Assembly: GCF_008365375.1 (NCBI RefSeq)
Contig: NZ_QOKW01000040.1
Span: 1-40,839, forward strand
DNA length: 40,839 nucleotides
Direction: 5' to 3'
Source of the DNA: Roseomonas genomospecies 6
GTDB taxonomy: Bacteria > Pseudomonadota > Alphaproteobacteria > Azospirillales > Azospirillaceae
Each line of letters begins with the position of its first letter. The stretch's first letter is position 1. The notes under the pieces are model-generated. The model was not told the origin of the DNA, made no database searches, and was given only the letters and a program-made list of their open reading frames with translations. Below, one piece after another: positions 17,170 through 27,350 of the stretch. The position numbers and the translations under genes were made by a program.

Positions 17170-18831
17170 ATGGCCTTGCGTGATCGGCATTTGCGTGACC
17201 GGCGTCTTGCGGATGTGCTGCGTTCCGGAACCTTGAGACCGCTCCTTCCGGGGCTTGCCGCCCTGGCCCTGCTGGCCGCCGTCCCGGCGCCATCGCAGGC
17301 GGCGACCCTGACGGTGGGCACCTCGGCGGAGCCGAGCGCGCTCGACCCGCACTACCACAACCTCGGCCCCAACACGCGCGCCCGCAAGCATGTGTTCGAG
17401 TCGCTGGTCAGCATGGACGCCAAGATGCGGCTCCAGCCCGAACTGGCGGAAAGCTGGCGCGCGGTCGATGAGACGACCTGGGAATTCAAGCTGCGCAAGG
17501 GCGTGAAATTCCACGACGGCACGGAGTTCACGGCGCAGGATTTCATCTACACGGCCTGCCGCATCCCGAACGTCGCCAACAGCCCATCCTCCTTCACCGT
17601 CTACACCAAGGGCATCGCCGCCATCGAGGCGCCGGACCCGCACACCCTGATCATAAAGACGGGCAAGCCCTACCCGCTGCTGCCGGTGGAGCTGTCCACC
17701 TTCGGCATCATCTCCGCCAAGGCGGCGGGCGGCGAGACGGTGACCTTCGACAAGGCGGGCTGCAAGGCCGACTCCTGGCCGAGCACGCAGGCCTTCAACG
17801 ACGGCTCGCTGATGATCGGCACCGGGCCGTTCAGGCACAAGTCCTACACCAAGGGCGACCGGCAAATCCTGGAGCGCAACCCGGACTATTGGGGACCGCA
17901 GCCGGCCTGGGACACGGTGGTCTTCCGCCCGATCACCAGCGACGGGCCGCGCGTCGCCGCGCTGCTGGCGGGCGACGTGGACATGATCGAATCGCCGCCG
18001 GTGCAGGACATCGAGCGGCTGAAGTCCGCCCCCAACGTCGCGCTGGCCCAGGCCCAGTCGAACCGCGTGATCTATCTGGCGCTGGGCGTGCAGGACACCC
18101 CGCCGACCATCACCGGCACCGACGGCAAGAATCCGCTGAAGGACCCGCGCGTCCGCAAGGCGCTGTCGCTGGCGGTGGACCGCGACGCCATCGTGAAGCG
18201 CATCATGATGGGCGTGGCGGAGCCGGCGAACCAGTATCTGCCCGCCGGATTCTACGGCAACAACCCGGAGGTCACCGTCGCCACCGACGCCAACAAGGCG
18301 AAGCAGCTCCTGGCCGAGGCCGGCTATCCGAAGGGCTTCCAGCTCACGCTCGGCACGCCGAACGACCGCTACATCAACGATGACAAGGTGGCCCAGGCGG
18401 TCGCCCAGATGTTCACCCGCATCGGCGTCCAGACCCAGGTCGACGCGACCACCGCCAACGTCTTCTTCTCCAAGCGCAACAAGCAGGAATACAGCGTCTT
18501 CCTGGCCGGCTGGGGTGCGGATTCGGGCGAGATGTCCTCCCCGCTGAAGGCGCTGATCGCCACGCCGGTCAAGGAGAAGGGCTACGGCACCACCAACTAC
18601 ACCAGCTACTCCGACCCGGAGTTGGACGGGATGCTGGACACGGCCCTGGCGACCGTGGACGACGCGAAGCGGGAGACGCTGCTCCAGGCCGCGGTGAAGC
18701 GGGCGATGGACGCCGACATCATCATCCCCCTGCATTACGAGGTGACCGTCTGGGCGATGAAGAAGGGGCTGAGCTACGAACCGCGCGCCGACCAGTACAC
18801 GCTGGCGCAGAAGGTGGTTCCTGCGAAGTGA
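17170..18831 (+). CDS. ABC transporter periplasmic binding protein, family 5 (peptide/opine type)
   Basis: A 553-residue periplasmic binding protein, the first gene of a complete dipeptide-type import operon. A Sec signal peptide is visible: basic residues in the first 25 positions, then LLPGLAALALLAAVPAPSQA with cleavage before ATLTVG. The mature start TVGTSAEPSALDPHYHNLGP and the stretch AESWRAVDETTWEFKLRKGV are family 5 (DppA/OppA) patterns; length is normal. Start 17170 has a GA-rich ribosome site (GGGGGACGAGGG, 17158-17169) close to the ATG; an upstream in-frame start at 17113 has none. The ligand could be a peptide, an N-acyl amino acid or an opine; the ArgE-like enzyme at the end of the operon hints at an N-acylated compound. 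A palindromic repeat follows. Confidence 0.9.
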   Translation: MALRDRHLRDRRLADVLRSGTLRPLLPGLAALALLAAVPAPSQAATLTVGTSAEPSALDPHYHNLGPNTRARKHVFESLVSMDAKMRLQPELAESWRAVDETTWEFKLRKGVKFHDGTEFTAQDFIYTACRIPNVANSPSSFTVYTKGIAAIEAPDPHTLIIKTGKPYPLLPVELSTFGIISAKAAGGETVTFDKAGCKADSWPSTQAFNDGSLMIGTGPFRHKSYTKGDRQILERNPDYWGPQPAWDTVVFRPITSDGPRVAALLAGDVDMIESPPVQDIERLKSAPNVALAQAQSNRVIYLALGVQDTPPTITGTDGKNPLKDPRVRKALSLAVDRDAIVKRIMMGVAEPANQYLPAGFYGNNPEVTVATDANKAKQLLAEAGYPKGFQLTLGTPNDRYINDDKVAQAVAQMFTRIGVQTQVDATTANVFFSKRNKQEYSVFLAGWGADSGEMSSPLKALIATPVKEKGYGTTNYTSYSDPELDGMLDTALATVDDAKRETLLQAAVKRAMDADIIIPLHYEVTVWAMKKGLSYEPRADQYTLAQKVVPAK

Positions 18832-18840
18832 GCGATTTGC

Positions 18841-18980
18841 CCCTTTCCCCTCTGGGGAGAGGGTGCCCGCGCAGCGGGCGGGTGAGGGTCGTTCGAGGAT
18901 CAAGGCGCTGATTCTCGTCGGTACCCTCACCCTCCCACGCTGGCGCGCGGGCCCCTCCCTCTCCCGGGGCGGGAGAGGGG
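18841..18980. repeat. Long GC-rich palindromic intergenic repeat (copy B)
   Basis: About 140 bases of the same repeat type as at 7097-7237: CCCC-rich ends, TCTCCCGGGGCGGGAGAGGG at 18960-18979, arms GGTGAGGGT and ACCCTCACC, and a shared centre (GAGGATCAAGGCGCTGATTC near 18895-18914) that differs from copy A at only a few bases. It lies between the binding-protein gene and the first permease gene, the same relative place as copy A in the other ABC operon. Confidence 0.85.
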
Positions 18981-19017
18981 ACTTCTCCTACCCGTCCACC
19001 CACAGGCTAACGGCTCC

Positions 19018-19995
19018 ATGCTTGTCTTCATCCTCCGGCGGCTGGCGCAGAGCGCGGTCGTCGTGGTGGCGATGTCGGTGCTGGTCTTCGCCGGCATCTT
19101 CGCCATCGGCAATCCCATCGACGTGCTCATCAGCCCCGAGGCCGACGAGATCGAACGAGCCGCCGCCATCGCCCGCCTCGGCCTCGACCGGCCCATGCAC
19201 GAGCAGTTCATGCGCTTCGTGGACGGTGCGCTCGGCGGCGATCTCGGCACCAGCTTCGTGCATGGGGTCCCGGCGCTCGGCCTCGTGCTCCAGCGCTTTC
19301 CGGCGACGCTGGAACTGGCGCTCTGCGCCATGCTGGTGGCGGTGGTGCTGGGCATCCCGTTGGGGCTGTGGGCCGGGCTGAAGCCGGACTCCCTGGCCGG
19401 GCGGGTCATCATGACCGGCTCCATCCTGGGCTTCTCGCTGCCCACCTTCTGGGTCGGGATGATGCTCATCATGGCCTTCGCGGTGACGCTGGGCTGGCTG
19501 CCGGCGGGCGGGCGCGGCGAGACGGCCAGCCTGTTCGGCGTGCAGTGGAGCTTCCTGACCGCGGACGGGCTGGCGCATCTGATCCTGCCCGCCGTCAATC
19601 TGGCCCTGTTCAAGCTGTCGCTGGTCATCCGGCTGGCCCGCGCCGGCACGCGGGAGGTGGCGTTGCAGGACTATGTGAAGTTCGCCCGCGCCAAGGGGCT
19701 GGCGCCCGCGCGGGTGGTCGGGGTGCACATCCTGAAGAACATCATGATCCCGGTGGTGACGGTGCTGGGGCTGGAGCTTGGCAGCGTCATCGCCTTCTCG
19801 GTGGTTACGGAAACGGTCTTCGCCTGGCCGGGCATGGGCAAGCTGCTGATCGACAGCATCCTCCAGCTCGACCGGCCCGTGGTGATCGCCTATCTGCTGG
19901 TGACGGTGCTGCTGTTCGTCGTCATCAACCTGCTGGTCGATCTGGTCTATTCGCTGCTCGATCCGCGAATCCGGCTGAGCGGGGGACGGGCATGA
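19018..19995 (+). CDS. ABC transporter permease, DppB type
   Basis: A 325-residue inner-membrane permease. It begins MLVFILRRLAQSAVVVVAMS, the DppB/OppB N-terminus, and has about six membrane segments. The EAA-like loop is KFARAKGLAPARVVGVHILK and the C-terminus LVDLVYSLLDPRIRL is the family ending. It pairs with the next gene's product to form the channel. No strong ribosome site is seen, and a palindromic repeat lies just upstream. Its stop overlaps the next start (ATGA). Confidence 0.93.
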   Translation: MLVFILRRLAQSAVVVVAMSVLVFAGIFAIGNPIDVLISPEADEIERAAAIARLGLDRPMHEQFMRFVDGALGGDLGTSFVHGVPALGLVLQRFPATLELALCAMLVAVVLGIPLGLWAGLKPDSLAGRVIMTGSILGFSLPTFWVGMMLIMAFAVTLGWLPAGGRGETASLFGVQWSFLTADGLAHLILPAVNLALFKLSLVIRLARAGTREVALQDYVKFARAKGLAPARVVGVHILKNIMIPVVTVLGLELGSVIAFSVVTETVFAWPGMGKLLIDSILQLDRPVVIAYLLVTVLLFVVINLLVDLVYSLLDPRIRLSGGRA

Positions 19996-20894
19996 GCACC
20001 GTCGCGGCCAAAGCCCCGGCGGTCGAGACGCCCCTCCTGCGGCTGGCGCGGGAGTTCGCGCGGTCGCGCACGGCGCTGGCCGGGCTGGCGGTGCTGGTCC
20101 TGATCGTGCTGGCCGCCCTGCTCGCCCGCTGGGTGGTGCCGCAGGACCCCTACGACCTCGCCCAACTGGACATACTGGACGGCATGATGGCGCCGGGCAC
20201 GCTGGGCGGCGGCGGCTGGACCTATTGGCTGGGCACCGACGACCAGGGGCGCGACATGCTGTCGGCCATCGTCTTCGGCCTGCGCACCAGCCTGCTGGTC
20301 GGGGTGGTCGCCACGCTGATCGCGCTCGCCGTGGGGGTGGCGGTCGGGCTCCTGGCCGCCTATGCGGGGGACCGGGTGGACGGGCTGGTGATGCGGCTGG
20401 TGGACATCCAGCTCTCCTTCCCGGCCATCCTGATCGCGCTGATCCTGCTGGCCCTGCTGGGCAAAGGAGTGGACAAGGTGATCGTCGCGCTGGCCGCCGT
20501 GCAGTGGGCCTACTACGCGCGGACCATCCGCGGCTCCGCCCTGGTGGAGCGGCGCAAGGAGTACATCGAAGCCGCGCAATGCCTCGCCCTTCCCCACCGG
20601 CGGATCATGATGCGCCACCTGCTGCCCAACTGCCTGCCGCCGCTGATCGTGGTGGCGACGGTGCAGGTCGCCCACGCCATCGCGCTGGAGGCGACATTGA
20701 GCTTCCTCGGCGTCGGCGTGCCGGTGACCCAGCCATCGCTGGGGATGCTGATCGCGTCGGGCTACCAGTACATGCTCTCGGGCGATTACTGGGTCAGCCT
20801 GTTCCCCGGCCTCGCCCTGCTGGTCACCATCGTGGCGATCAATCTGGTGGGCGACCGGCTGCGCGACGTCCTCAATCCACGGTTGAACCATTGA
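19992..20894 (+). CDS. ABC transporter permease, DppC type
   Basis: A 300-residue inner-membrane permease. The family pattern includes GTDDQGRDMLSAIVFGLRTS near residue 78, the segment DIQLSFPAILIALILLALLG, the EAA-like loop YIEAAQCLALPHRRIMMRHL followed by LPN, and the end LVGDRLRDVLNPRL. The start at 19992 overlaps the previous stop by four bases. It forms the second half of the channel. Confidence 0.93.
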   Translation: MSTVAAKAPAVETPLLRLAREFARSRTALAGLAVLVLIVLAALLARWVVPQDPYDLAQLDILDGMMAPGTLGGGGWTYWLGTDDQGRDMLSAIVFGLRTSLLVGVVATLIALAVGVAVGLLAAYAGDRVDGLVMRLVDIQLSFPAILIALILLALLGKGVDKVIVALAAVQWAYYARTIRGSALVERRKEYIEAAQCLALPHRRIMMRHLLPNCLPPLIVVATVQVAHAIALEATLSFLGVGVPVTQPSLGMLIASGYQYMLSGDYWVSLFPGLALLVTIVAINLVGDRLRDVLNPRLNH

Positions 20895-20907
20895 GAGGGG
20901 GCACGCG

Positions 20908-21893
20908 ATGACCGAACCCCTGCTGCGCGTGGATGGGCTGAAAACCCATTTCCTCACCCGCGCCGGTGTCGTGAAGGCCGTGGACGGGGTCAGCCTGCAT
21001 CTCGCCCGCGGGGAGATCCTGGGGCTGGTGGGCGAATCCGGCTCCGGCAAGTCGGTGACCGGGCAATCGATCCTCGGCCTCGTCGATCCGCCGGGGCGGG
21101 TGGTCGGCGGGCGGGTGCTGTTCAACGGGGAAGATTTGATCACAGCCGGGGAGAAGCGGCTGCGCGCCATCCGAGGGCGGCGCATCGCCATGATCTTCCA
21201 GGACCCGATGATGACCCTGAACCCGGTGCTAAGCATCGGCACTCAGATGGTCGAGGCCGTGCGGGCGCATGAAAAGGTCAGCCGGGCGGAGGCGTGGGAG
21301 CGCTCCCGCCGGGCGCTGGCCCGCGTCGGCATCGCGTCGCCCGACGAGCGGCTGGCGTCCTACCCGCACCAATTCTCCGGCGGGATGCGCCAGCGCGTGG
21401 CCATCGCCATCGCGCTGCTGCACTCCCCGGACCTGATCATCGCCGACGAGCCGACGACCGCGCTCGACGTCACCATCCAGGCGCAGATCCTGTTCGAGGT
21501 GCAGACGCTCTGCCGCGAGACCGGGACGGCGCTGATCTGGGTGACCCACGACCTTGCCGTCGTCTCGGCCCTGGCCGACCGGGTGGCGGTGATGTACGCG
21601 GGCCGGGTGGTGGAGACCGGCACGGTTGCGGAGATCATCGGCAGCCCGCGCCACCCCTACACCCGCGGACTGCTGGAGTCGGTGCCCAGCCGCAACCGGC
21701 GCGGCGTGCCGCTGCGCTCCATCCCCGGCATGACGCCCTCCGTCCTCGATCTGCCGGAGGGCTGCGCCTTCCGCCCGCGCTGCGACCGGGCCACCGGAGC
21801 CTGCGCCGTCATGCCGGAACTGGCCGGGGACCGGGAGGACCGGGCCTGGCGCTGCTGGCATCCCTTCGAAGCCGAAGCGCGGGGAGACGCTGC

Positions 21894-21897
<4 letters not shown>
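20908..21897 (+). CDS. ABC transporter ATP-binding protein, DppD type
   Basis: A 329-residue ATPase of the peptide importer family. Walker A is GESGSGKSVTGQSI, the signature is FSGGMRQRVAIAIALLHSPD, Walker B is LIIADEPTTALDVTIQAQIL, the switch histidine is in WVTHDLAVVS. The C-terminal part has the family's HPYTRGLLESVPS and a cysteine cluster (GCAFRPRCDRATGACAV), which binds an iron-sulfur cluster in related proteins. A GAGAGGGGG ribosome site precedes the ATG. The stop overlaps the next start (ATGA). Confidence 0.94.
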
Positions 21898-22909
<1,012 letters not shown>

Positions 22910-22913
<4 letters not shown>

Positions 22914-24106
22914 TGCCCTCACCCGATCCCGCCGGCCCATCCGCGTGCAGCCCGCGCACGCTGGAGCTGCTGCGCGACCTGATCGCCTTCGACACGACCA
23001 GCCGCAATTCGAACCTCGACCTGATCCACTACATCCGCGATCATCTCGCGGCGCTGGGGGTGCCCAGCACGCTGGTGTTCAACGAGGATCGGACCAAGGC
23101 CAACCTCTACGCCACCATCGGCCCGGCGGACCGCGGCGGCGTCTGCCTGTCCGGCCACACCGACGTGGTGCCGGTGGACGACCAGGACTGGTCCAGCGAT
23201 CCCTTCACCCTGACGGAGCGCGACGGCAAGCTGTTCGGGCGCGGCACGGCGGACATGAAGGGCTTCGTCGCGGCGGCGCTGGCCATGGCGCCGGATTTCC
23301 TGGCCGCCAACCTGACGACGCCGATCCATTACGCCTTCTCCTATGACGAGGAGTTGGGCTGCATCGGCGTTCCCGGCCTGCTGAACCAGCTCGCCGGGAT
23401 GGCGGCGAAGCCGCGCCTGTGCATCGTCGGGGAGCCGACGCGGATGCGGGTGATCGTCGGCCACAAGGGCAAGGTGGCGCTGCGCTGCCGCGTCCACGGC
23501 CACGCCTGCCATTCCTCGCTGGCCCCGCAGGGGGTGAACGCGGTGGAGTACGCCGCGGAACTGGTGTCCTTCCTGCGCGGCATGGGCCGCCGCTTCGCCG
23601 AGCAGGGGCCGTTCGATCACGATTACGACGTGCCCTACACCACGGTGCACACCGGGGTGATGGAGGGCGGCACGGCCCGCAACATCGTCCCCTCCGACGC
23701 CTCCTTCGAGTTCGAGATCCGGCATCTGGCCGACCATCCCGTGGCCCCGATGCTGAAGGAGCTGCGGGACTTCGCGAAGGCCTTGGAGCCGGAGATGCGC
23801 GCCGTCCGCCCGGATGCAGGCTTCTCCTGGGAAACGCTGTCGGACAGCCCGGCGCTGGACACCCCGCCGGAATCGGAGGAGGTGACGCTGGTCAAGAACC
23901 TCGCGGAGCAGAACGGCCATGGCAAGGTGGCCTTCGGAACGGAGGGTGCGCTGTTCACCAGCATCGCCGGCATCCCCGCCGTGGTCTGCGGCCCCGGCGA
24001 CATCGAGCAGGCCCACAAGCCCGACGAGTATGTGGAGCTGAGCGAACTCGCCCGCGCCGAGCGCTTCCTGCACCGTCTGAAGGACGCCGCGGAGAAGGGC
24101 CTGTAA
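22910..24106 (+). CDS. argE: ArgE/M20-family deacylase (acetylornithine deacetylase-like)
   Basis: A 398-residue cytoplasmic zinc hydrolase of the M20 family, closest to acetylornithine deacetylase. Metal motifs are LSGHTDVVPVDDQDW, then GRGTADMKGF, the catalytic pair in SYDEELGCIG, IVGEPT, and the C-terminal GPGDIEQAHKPDEYVEL. The dimerisation domain lies at about residues 180-290 (KVALRCRVHGHACHSS). The start overlaps the last ABC gene by four bases, so it is made together with the importer; hydrolysis of an imported N-acyl amino acid or peptide is a better guess than arginine synthesis, though both are possible. A hairpin follows the stop. Confidence 0.88.
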
Positions 24107-24113
24107 CGCAAGA

Positions 24114-24139
24114 GGGCCGGAGCGTCGCCGCTCCGGCCC
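24114..24139. terminator. Hairpin after the peptide ABC operon
   Basis: GGGCCGGAGCG (24114-24124) and CGCTCCGGCCC (24129-24139) form a perfect 11-base stem with loop TCGC. It lies between convergent genes and is followed by only short T content, so it may act on both sides or help Rho-dependent ending. Confidence 0.65.
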
Positions 24140-24177
24140 CCTATTCAAACGTCCCTCGGACCGTTGCGCTACGCCGG

Positions 24178-24435
24178 TCAGTGGACCTCCACGCTGACGA
24201 TGGCCGGCAGGGTGCGCAGGAAATTGACACCCGTGTCGGTCGCCTCGACGACGAGGTGACCGGAGCGGTCGTGCCCGCGCAGGCGGGCCTCCGCGCCCAT
24301 GCCGGCGGTGCGCAGCACCTCCGACAGGTCGGACACCGCGGTGCGGACCCAGGCCCGATGCTCGGCCATGCTCTTGTACGCTGTTGCTTCCGCCTGATTC
24401 AGGGTGACTGTAAAGGTGTGCAGCTCGATGGTCAT
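24178..24435 (-). CDS. Hypothetical 85-residue protein
   Basis: I do not recognise a family. The protein is soluble, has no signal peptide or membrane segment, and looks like alternating strands and helices: MTIELHTFTVTL, then a helix around KSMAEHRAWVRTAVSDLSEV, then strands EARLRGHD, HLVVEATD and a final TLPAIVSVEVH. Such a small alpha/beta pattern could be a ferredoxin-like fold, but that is a guess. The start has GGAG six bases upstream on the minus strand. It stands alone, convergent to the ArgE-like gene, with a 329-base upstream gap. Codon use matches the neighbours, which supports a real gene. Confidence 0.72.
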   Translation of the reverse strand: MTIELHTFTVTLNQAEATAYKSMAEHRAWVRTAVSDLSEVLRTAGMGAEARLRGHDRSGHLVVEATDTGVNFLRTLPAIVSVEVH

Positions 24436-24764
24436 AAGAGCTCCGGAGTGAACCGATTGTTCTGGGACAAGCTCAGATTTTGACGCTGTTCGAGCATCCG
24501 CTCCGCCCCAACCGGACGGCGATTCAAGGATATGGCTGGAAAGGGACGTGCGGACACTTGCCGGTTGGCGGATAAAGCCGGGGATCAGCCGATCGGCGGA
24601 AAGGGTCCCTTTCGATTTGGGGAGCAAACAAACAGCAGTGTAACCGATCTCCGCGCCCCGCGCTTGTGATATCGTGGGAACGCAGCCTTGCGCGGGACGC
24701 GAGCAGATCGGCGTAGAGGCGCTTGCCGCAGCCCTGGCCCGCTGATGAAAAACCGCGCAATGAT
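24436..24764. other. Gap without a recognised gene
   Basis: This 329-base stretch lies upstream of the 85-residue gene and downstream of the PP-loop gene, both minus. It is less GC-rich than coding DNA and should hold the small gene's promoter. I found no convincing -35/-10 pair, tRNA or known RNA, and no gene with family similarity. Confidence 0.5.
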
Positions 24765-26024
24765 TCAGCCGCGGGTGCGCAGCCGGTTGCGGACCCGCTT
24801 GAGCGGCTGCTTCAGTTCCATGGCGTCGAGCAACGCCCCTGCGGCCTGCCGCAGCGAGGCCGATGCGGACTTCATCGCCCGGATGTGACCGGGTTCGGGT
24901 CGGTCGGCTTCCGGGCGGATGGCTCCCACCCGCTCCTTCAGCCGCTCCAGCCACTCCCCCTCCACGCCGTGCTGGCGCGCGTAGTCCAGGATGGAGCGCA
25001 GTTCGGCTGCCTGCGGCTCGTTGCGCACGGGGATGCCGCCGATGCGGCCGGGGTCGAGCGGCCCGTCGAAGCATTCGGGAGCGGCCACCCCGGCGGCGGC
25101 GAAGTTCATCCGCGTGCGCACGCACTTCTCGCACACCCCGCAATTCCGGTACTGCTCCACCCCTTCCCAGCAGACGCGCAGGGAGAGGACGGCCTCCGGG
25201 TGGGCGGCGACCGCCGCGGCCTTCTCCGTCCGGGACCAGGCCGCCCCGTCGTGAACGATGGAGAATCCGTCGCCGGACAGCAGATGGTCGGCGATGGGGG
25301 TGGTGCCGTAGGGGATGACCAGCGCGTCGTAGGGCTTGGTGCTGCCGATCAGCCCGAACTCGAACTCCGCGCCGTAGAGATGCAGGCAGGCCGCCAGCTC
25401 CGCCGCGTGGGAATCCTGCCAGTTCTGGAGATGCAGTTCCTTGCTGTTGGTCCGCACCACACGCAGATCCAGCCCGACCAGATCGCGGAAGGGCCGGGTG
25501 CGCTCGACCAGCCGCTCGAAATCCTCGGGGTGGTCGAGCGCCACGTCGAAGCCGTGCACCATCAGAAGCGCCCCGACGCTGTGGCGCCGCTCCGGCGGCA
25601 GGAGCAGCCGGTGGCGCAGGATGGTGAAGGTGCTGTCCAGCCCGCCGGAATAGGCGGCGATGGCCCGCCGTCCGGGCTTGGGCGCCGTGCGGTCGACGAC
25701 GGCTTCCGGGATGATCTCCACCGTCCGGTAGCGGTCGGGTCGCCAGCGTCGCCACACACCCTGGAGCGTGTCGATGTTGTGCAGCGCCGTGCGGGTCACC
25801 GGCCCGTGCACATGAACGGGAAGGCCCCGCTGCATGGCGTGGAACAGGAAGGCCATGACCGCCCCGTCCATGGGCCGGTCCTCCGCCGTCCCGATCGGGT
25901 CCTCGAACTCGTAGACCACGCGGTTCCGGCGGCGGGTGCCGTCCTCGGACAGCAGGACGGTGCGGCGCACCATGCCGCCGCTTCCCGTCTCCTCGATGCC
26001 GATGTGAAGCCCCCTGCCCGCCAT
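24765..26024 (-). CDS. QueC-like PP-loop ATPase of unknown function, 419 aa
   Basis: The protein has a PP-loop, AIAAYSGGLDSTFTILRH (SGGLDS at residues 126-131), which adenylates a carbonyl group in enzymes such as QueC, and a later cysteine set CWEGVEQYRNCGVCEKC (Cys285, 295, 298, 301), the spacing of the QueC zinc site. Between them are GLIGSTKPYDALVIPYGTTP and a conserved-looking DHLLSGDGF. It is about 190 residues longer than QueC: the first ~115 residues and the last ~110 have no family I recognise. It lies 55 bases downstream of a pyruvyl-transferase homologue on the same strand and is probably in its operon. So queuosine synthesis is unlikely; a modification of a surface glycan or of a small molecule is possible. 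Function unknown. Confidence 0.8.
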   Translation of the reverse strand: MAGRGLHIGIEETGSGGMVRRTVLLSEDGTRRRNRVVYEFEDPIGTAEDRPMDGAVMAFLFHAMQRGLPVHVHGPVTRTALHNIDTLQGVWRRWRPDRYRTVEIIPEAVVDRTAPKPGRRAIAAYSGGLDSTFTILRHRLLLPPERRHSVGALLMVHGFDVALDHPEDFERLVERTRPFRDLVGLDLRVVRTNSKELHLQNWQDSHAAELAACLHLYGAEFEFGLIGSTKPYDALVIPYGTTPIADHLLSGDGFSIVHDGAAWSRTEKAAAVAAHPEAVLSLRVCWEGVEQYRNCGVCEKCVRTRMNFAAAGVAAPECFDGPLDPGRIGGIPVRNEPQAAELRSILDYARQHGVEGEWLERLKERVGAIRPEADRPEPGHIRAMKSASASLRQAAGALLDAMELKQPLKRVRNRLRTRG

Positions 26025-26079
26025 GCGTCCCGACGTCCTCTCCAGTCCAGGTCCCGGGATGACAGACGGATGCGGGGCG

Positions 26080-27156
26080 CTATCGTTCCCAGCCGGCCAG
26101 CCAACTGTCGATGTAATTGGTCAGCTTCCCGTAGGAGTTGTCGCGCACCTGAACCGGCAACCCCATCATCAGGGCCAGCAGCATCCCGTGCAGGCGGTTG
26201 GTGACCACGGCGTTGGCCGCGCCGAAATGGGCGACGGCCTTGCGGATCAGCCGGTCGCGGATGGGATACCAGCTCCGCACCGGATCGGCGGGGAGCGGCA
26301 CCGCGTCGTCCAGCCGGATCAGCCGGGCGGCCAGCGCGAATCCGGCGAAATCCTCCGGTCCGCACAGATCCTCCCAGTCGAAGACCGGCGAGTCCTGGCG
26401 CAACCAGTGGCGCCCCGCGCATTCCTGGTCGCGCCGGGCCATCACCAGCAGAGTCGTGTCGTGGGCCGGGCGGACCGGCGTCAGACGTGCCGGATAGCGG
26501 GTCAGGTAATGGGCGAGGTCCGGCACCTGGATCGCCCGTTCCCCCAGAAAGGGCCGCACCAGCTCGAGCGACGGTGCGTCCCGCGCCATGAAGACCAGAT
26601 TGCGGTGCGCCGCCCAGCGCTTCATGTCGTGGCGCAGGCGGTCGTGGTCGCGGTAGTAGACCGTCTGCGGCAGCAGGACGATGCGGCTGGACGGAAAGCG
26701 CTCCAGCACCTTCTGCCGGAACAGCTCGTGATGGGGGTAGAGATCCCCGAAATTGCCGCCGCCGTGCAGCAGGATGGTGGCTTGCCCGTCGCGCTGGCGG
26801 CGCAGCAGGCGCCGGGCGTTGCCCAGAGTCACCCGCTCCCGTATCTCCACGCCGCCGTCGGCGAACAGCATCTCCGCGGCTTGGTTGATCAGCAGATCCC
26901 CGGTGTTCAGATGGACCGGGATGTCCGCATAGACGGCGGGACCGCTGCCGAGATGCGGCAGAACCGCATCCCGCACCCGCAGCGACAGGGCCTCCAGGGC
27001 CGCAAGATCCGGGTCCAGCCAGAGGTCGGCCGATCCCGAATCCGGCCCACCAGCAGACCCGGCGGCTGCGCGTCCCCCGGCACCGCCGTCATAACACCAC
27101 GTATCCATGGCCAATGGCCCGCCCCCACAGAAGATTGGTCCCGGAAAACTGGTCAC
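26080..27156 (-). CDS. Polysaccharide pyruvyl transferase family protein (GTG start)
   Basis: A 358-residue protein of the polysaccharide pyruvyl transferase family, which adds pyruvate ketals from phosphoenolpyruvate to sugars of exopolysaccharides or cell-wall glycans. Visible are NTGDLLINQAAEMLF, LHGGGNFGDLYPHHELFRQK near residue 131, IVLLPQTVYYRD, FMARDAPSLELV, and TNRLHGMLLALMMGLP (His323) near the end, in the order found in this family. The start given is GTG at 27156 with GGGAG five bases upstream; ATG at 27108 is an alternative and would remove 16 residues. The first ~45 residues are Gly/Ala-rich and not conserved-looking. It heads a two-gene unit with the PP-loop gene. No other glycan genes are near. 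Confidence 0.83.
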   Translation of the reverse strand: MTSFPGPIFCGGGPLAMDTWCYDGGAGGRAAAGSAGGPDSGSADLWLDPDLAALEALSLRVRDAVLPHLGSGPAVYADIPVHLNTGDLLINQAAEMLFADGGVEIRERVTLGNARRLLRRQRDGQATILLHGGGNFGDLYPHHELFRQKVLERFPSSRIVLLPQTVYYRDHDRLRHDMKRWAAHRNLVFMARDAPSLELVRPFLGERAIQVPDLAHYLTRYPARLTPVRPAHDTTLLVMARRDQECAGRHWLRQDSPVFDWEDLCGPEDFAGFALAARLIRLDDAVPLPADPVRSWYPIRDRLIRKAVAHFGAANAVVTNRLHGMLLALMMGLPVQVRDNSYGKLTNYIDSWLAGWER

Positions 27157-27350
27157 ACCCGCTCCCAGACATGGCGCCCCCGGAGATGGAAGAGAAGTGA
27201 CACGCCCCGGTCCAATGTGAATGGGAGTGATGCGTGAAAGTTCTCTCCCAAAGGAATGCGCCTGGATTCGCCGGTTTTACCCGTCCGAAAGGGCAGGGAA
27301 CTTTCGCGGTAGTCGTTCCGGCACGTCGTGCGGAGCTGGAATATTCGTAC

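Noticed and set aside
24765..26024. True QueC of queuosine synthesis
   Set aside because: The protein is far longer than QueC, has extra domains at both ends, and no other queuosine gene is near.
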